Source: Acidobacteria bacterium RIFCSPHIGHO2_01_FULL_67_28
GTDB lineage: Bacteria; Acidobacteriota; Terriglobia; Acidiferrales; 2-02-FULL-67-57
DNA length: 6,085 nucleotides
Reading direction: 5' to 3'
NCBI GenBank assembly: GCA_001766965.1
Contig: MEKM01000119.1
Location: 1-6,085, forward strand
The notes beneath the pieces were generated by a model that was given only the letters and a program-made list of their open reading frames with translations, had not been told where the DNA came from and did no database searches. Position numbers and translations under genes: made by a program. Below, in pieces: positions 5,509 through 6,085 of the stretch (position 1 is the first letter of the stretch; each line of letters starts with the position of its first letter).

Positions 5509-6085
5509 ATGGCGCCGAAGATGGCTTCCGCATCCCTCATCTCTTCCCTGCACCGCTACCTGCGACGGCGCCAGCCGGCGATGGTGGACTTGCTCGGGGC
5601 GCTCGTGCTCCTCGAGTCGCCCACCACCGACAAGGCGGCCGTGACCCGCCTGGCTCGCTGCCTGGCGCGGCTGTGGCGGCAGCGCAGCGCGCGCGCCCGA
5701 AGCGGGCGCGTGCGCCTGCTCCATCCGAGAAACGCGGGCGCCATCCTCCGCGCCGAAATCTTTCTCGGCCGCGGGCGCCCGCAGGGGCAACTTCTTATTC
5801 TCGGCCATTTGGACACCGTCTATCCGCGCGGCACGCTGCGGCGCATGCCTTTCCGCGTGCGCGGCGGGCGCGCCGGCGGCCCCGGCACGGTGGACATGAA
5901 GAGCGGCCTGGTGCAGGCGCTTTTCGCCGTGGAAGCGCTGGAAGCCCTGCGCTTGCAGCCGGCCCGCAGGCTGGTCTTCCTGTTCACGAGCGACGAAGAA
6001 ACGGGCAGCGCCGCCGGGCGGCCGATGGTCGAGCGGGAAGCCCGCCGCAGCCGCGCCGTGCTGGTGCTCGAGCCGGCGAGCGGCC
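5509..6085 (+). CDS. M20-family zinc metallopeptidase, carboxypeptidase G2-like, 5' part (3' end outside window)
   Basis: The frame is open from ATG 5509 to the window edge and gives 192 residues. M20 signatures appear in order. GHLDTVYP is at residues 99-106, with H100 as a zinc ligand and D102 of the HxD motif. GGPGTVDMKSG is at 123-133, with D129 as the metal-bridging Asp. TSDEETGS is at 160-167, with E163 as general base and E164 as zinc ligand. The last residues, VLVLEPASG, lead into the next ligand region, so the catalytic core is intact as far as seen. The HLDTVYP form is closest to carboxypeptidase G2/glutamate carboxypeptidase relatives, which cleave C-terminal amino acids; the substrate here is unknown. 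There is no clear signal peptide; the N-terminus is Arg-rich. The start could also be ATG 5521, which has AGGA 11 bases upstream, a better spacing than for 5509. Confidence 0.9.
   Translation, partial: MAPKMASASLISSLHRYLRRRQPAMVDLLGALVLLESPTTDKAAVTRLARCLARLWRQRSARARSGRVRLLHPRNAGAILRAEIFLGRGRPQGQLLILGHLDTVYPRGTLRRMPFRVRGGRAGGPGTVDMKSGLVQALFAVEALEALRLQPARRLVFLFTSDEETGSAAGRPMVEREARRSRAVLVLEPASG
5687..5715. repeat. GC-only hairpin inside the M20 peptidase gene
   Basis: Bases 5687-5699 can pair with 5703-5715 over 13 positions, one of them a G-U wobble (5691 with 5711), around a 3-base AAG loop. It lies at about codons 60-69, an Arg-rich stretch (ARARSGRVR) between predicted structural elements. 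No T-run follows. In DNA this rich in GC, chance is a fair explanation. Confidence 0.5.

Noticed and set aside
5687..5715. GC hairpin as a possible terminator or attenuator of the peptidase gene
   Set aside because: There is no T-run after it, it lies well inside the coding region, and G/C-only runs pair easily by chance.
5443..5808. 121-codon minus-strand ORF opposite the M20 peptidase
   Set aside because: The plus strand here encodes the start of a peptidase with the GHLDTVYP motif, and the minus frame runs over the fabZ promoter and ribosome-binding site.

Overview
The window is a GC-rich bacterial chromosome segment from a Gram-negative (diderm, lipopolysaccharide-making) organism. It carries fabZ, lpxA and lpxI followed by a Gfo/Idh/MocA dehydrogenase, a TonB/TolA-type protein and miaA. 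LpxI instead of LpxH, together with this gene order, fits Acidobacteriota or a related deep-branching diderm phylum best. That placement is an inference from gene content and order, not from a marker tree.

Layout. Bases 1-267 (+) hold the C-terminal part of an NTF2/SnoaL-like protein cut by the window edge. It converges tail-to-tail on miaA with only four bases between the stop codons. From about 5477 down to 272 the minus strand looks like one operon: promoter - fabZ - lpxA - lpxI - Gfo/Idh dehydrogenase (gnnA candidate) - tonB-like - 91-bp spacer with a repeat - 32-residue membrane microprotein - miaA. Several junctions are 4-base stop/start overlaps (fabZ/lpxA ATGA, lpxA/lpxI GTGA, microprotein/miaA GTGA), and the lpxI/dehydrogenase and dehydrogenase/tonB gaps are 3 and 8 bases. 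From about 5509 (+) a divergent M20 (carboxypeptidase G2-like) metallopeptidase starts and runs off the right edge.

Functionally, FabZ dehydrates 3-hydroxyacyl-ACP for fatty-acid elongation, and so shares the 3-hydroxyacyl-ACP pool with LpxA. LpxA places such an acyl chain on UDP-GlcNAc or a 3-amino analogue. LpxI later hydrolyses UDP-2,3-diacylglucosamine to lipid X. The dehydrogenase beside them could oxidise the sugar 3-OH of UDP-GlcNAc as GnnA does, but no GnnB aminotransferase is present here. The TonB-like protein would work at the inner-membrane/periplasm interface. MiaA is a tRNA-modification enzyme with no direct envelope role.

No mobile element, CRISPR array, rRNA or tRNA gene was seen. 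Most of the window is ordinary core metabolism. The points worth a second look are the unannotated microprotein upstream of miaA, the tandem/palindromic repeat that appears to supply its ribosome-binding site, the gnnA-like gene in an lpx cluster lacking lpxB here, and the compact divergent promoter region that fixes the fabZ start.
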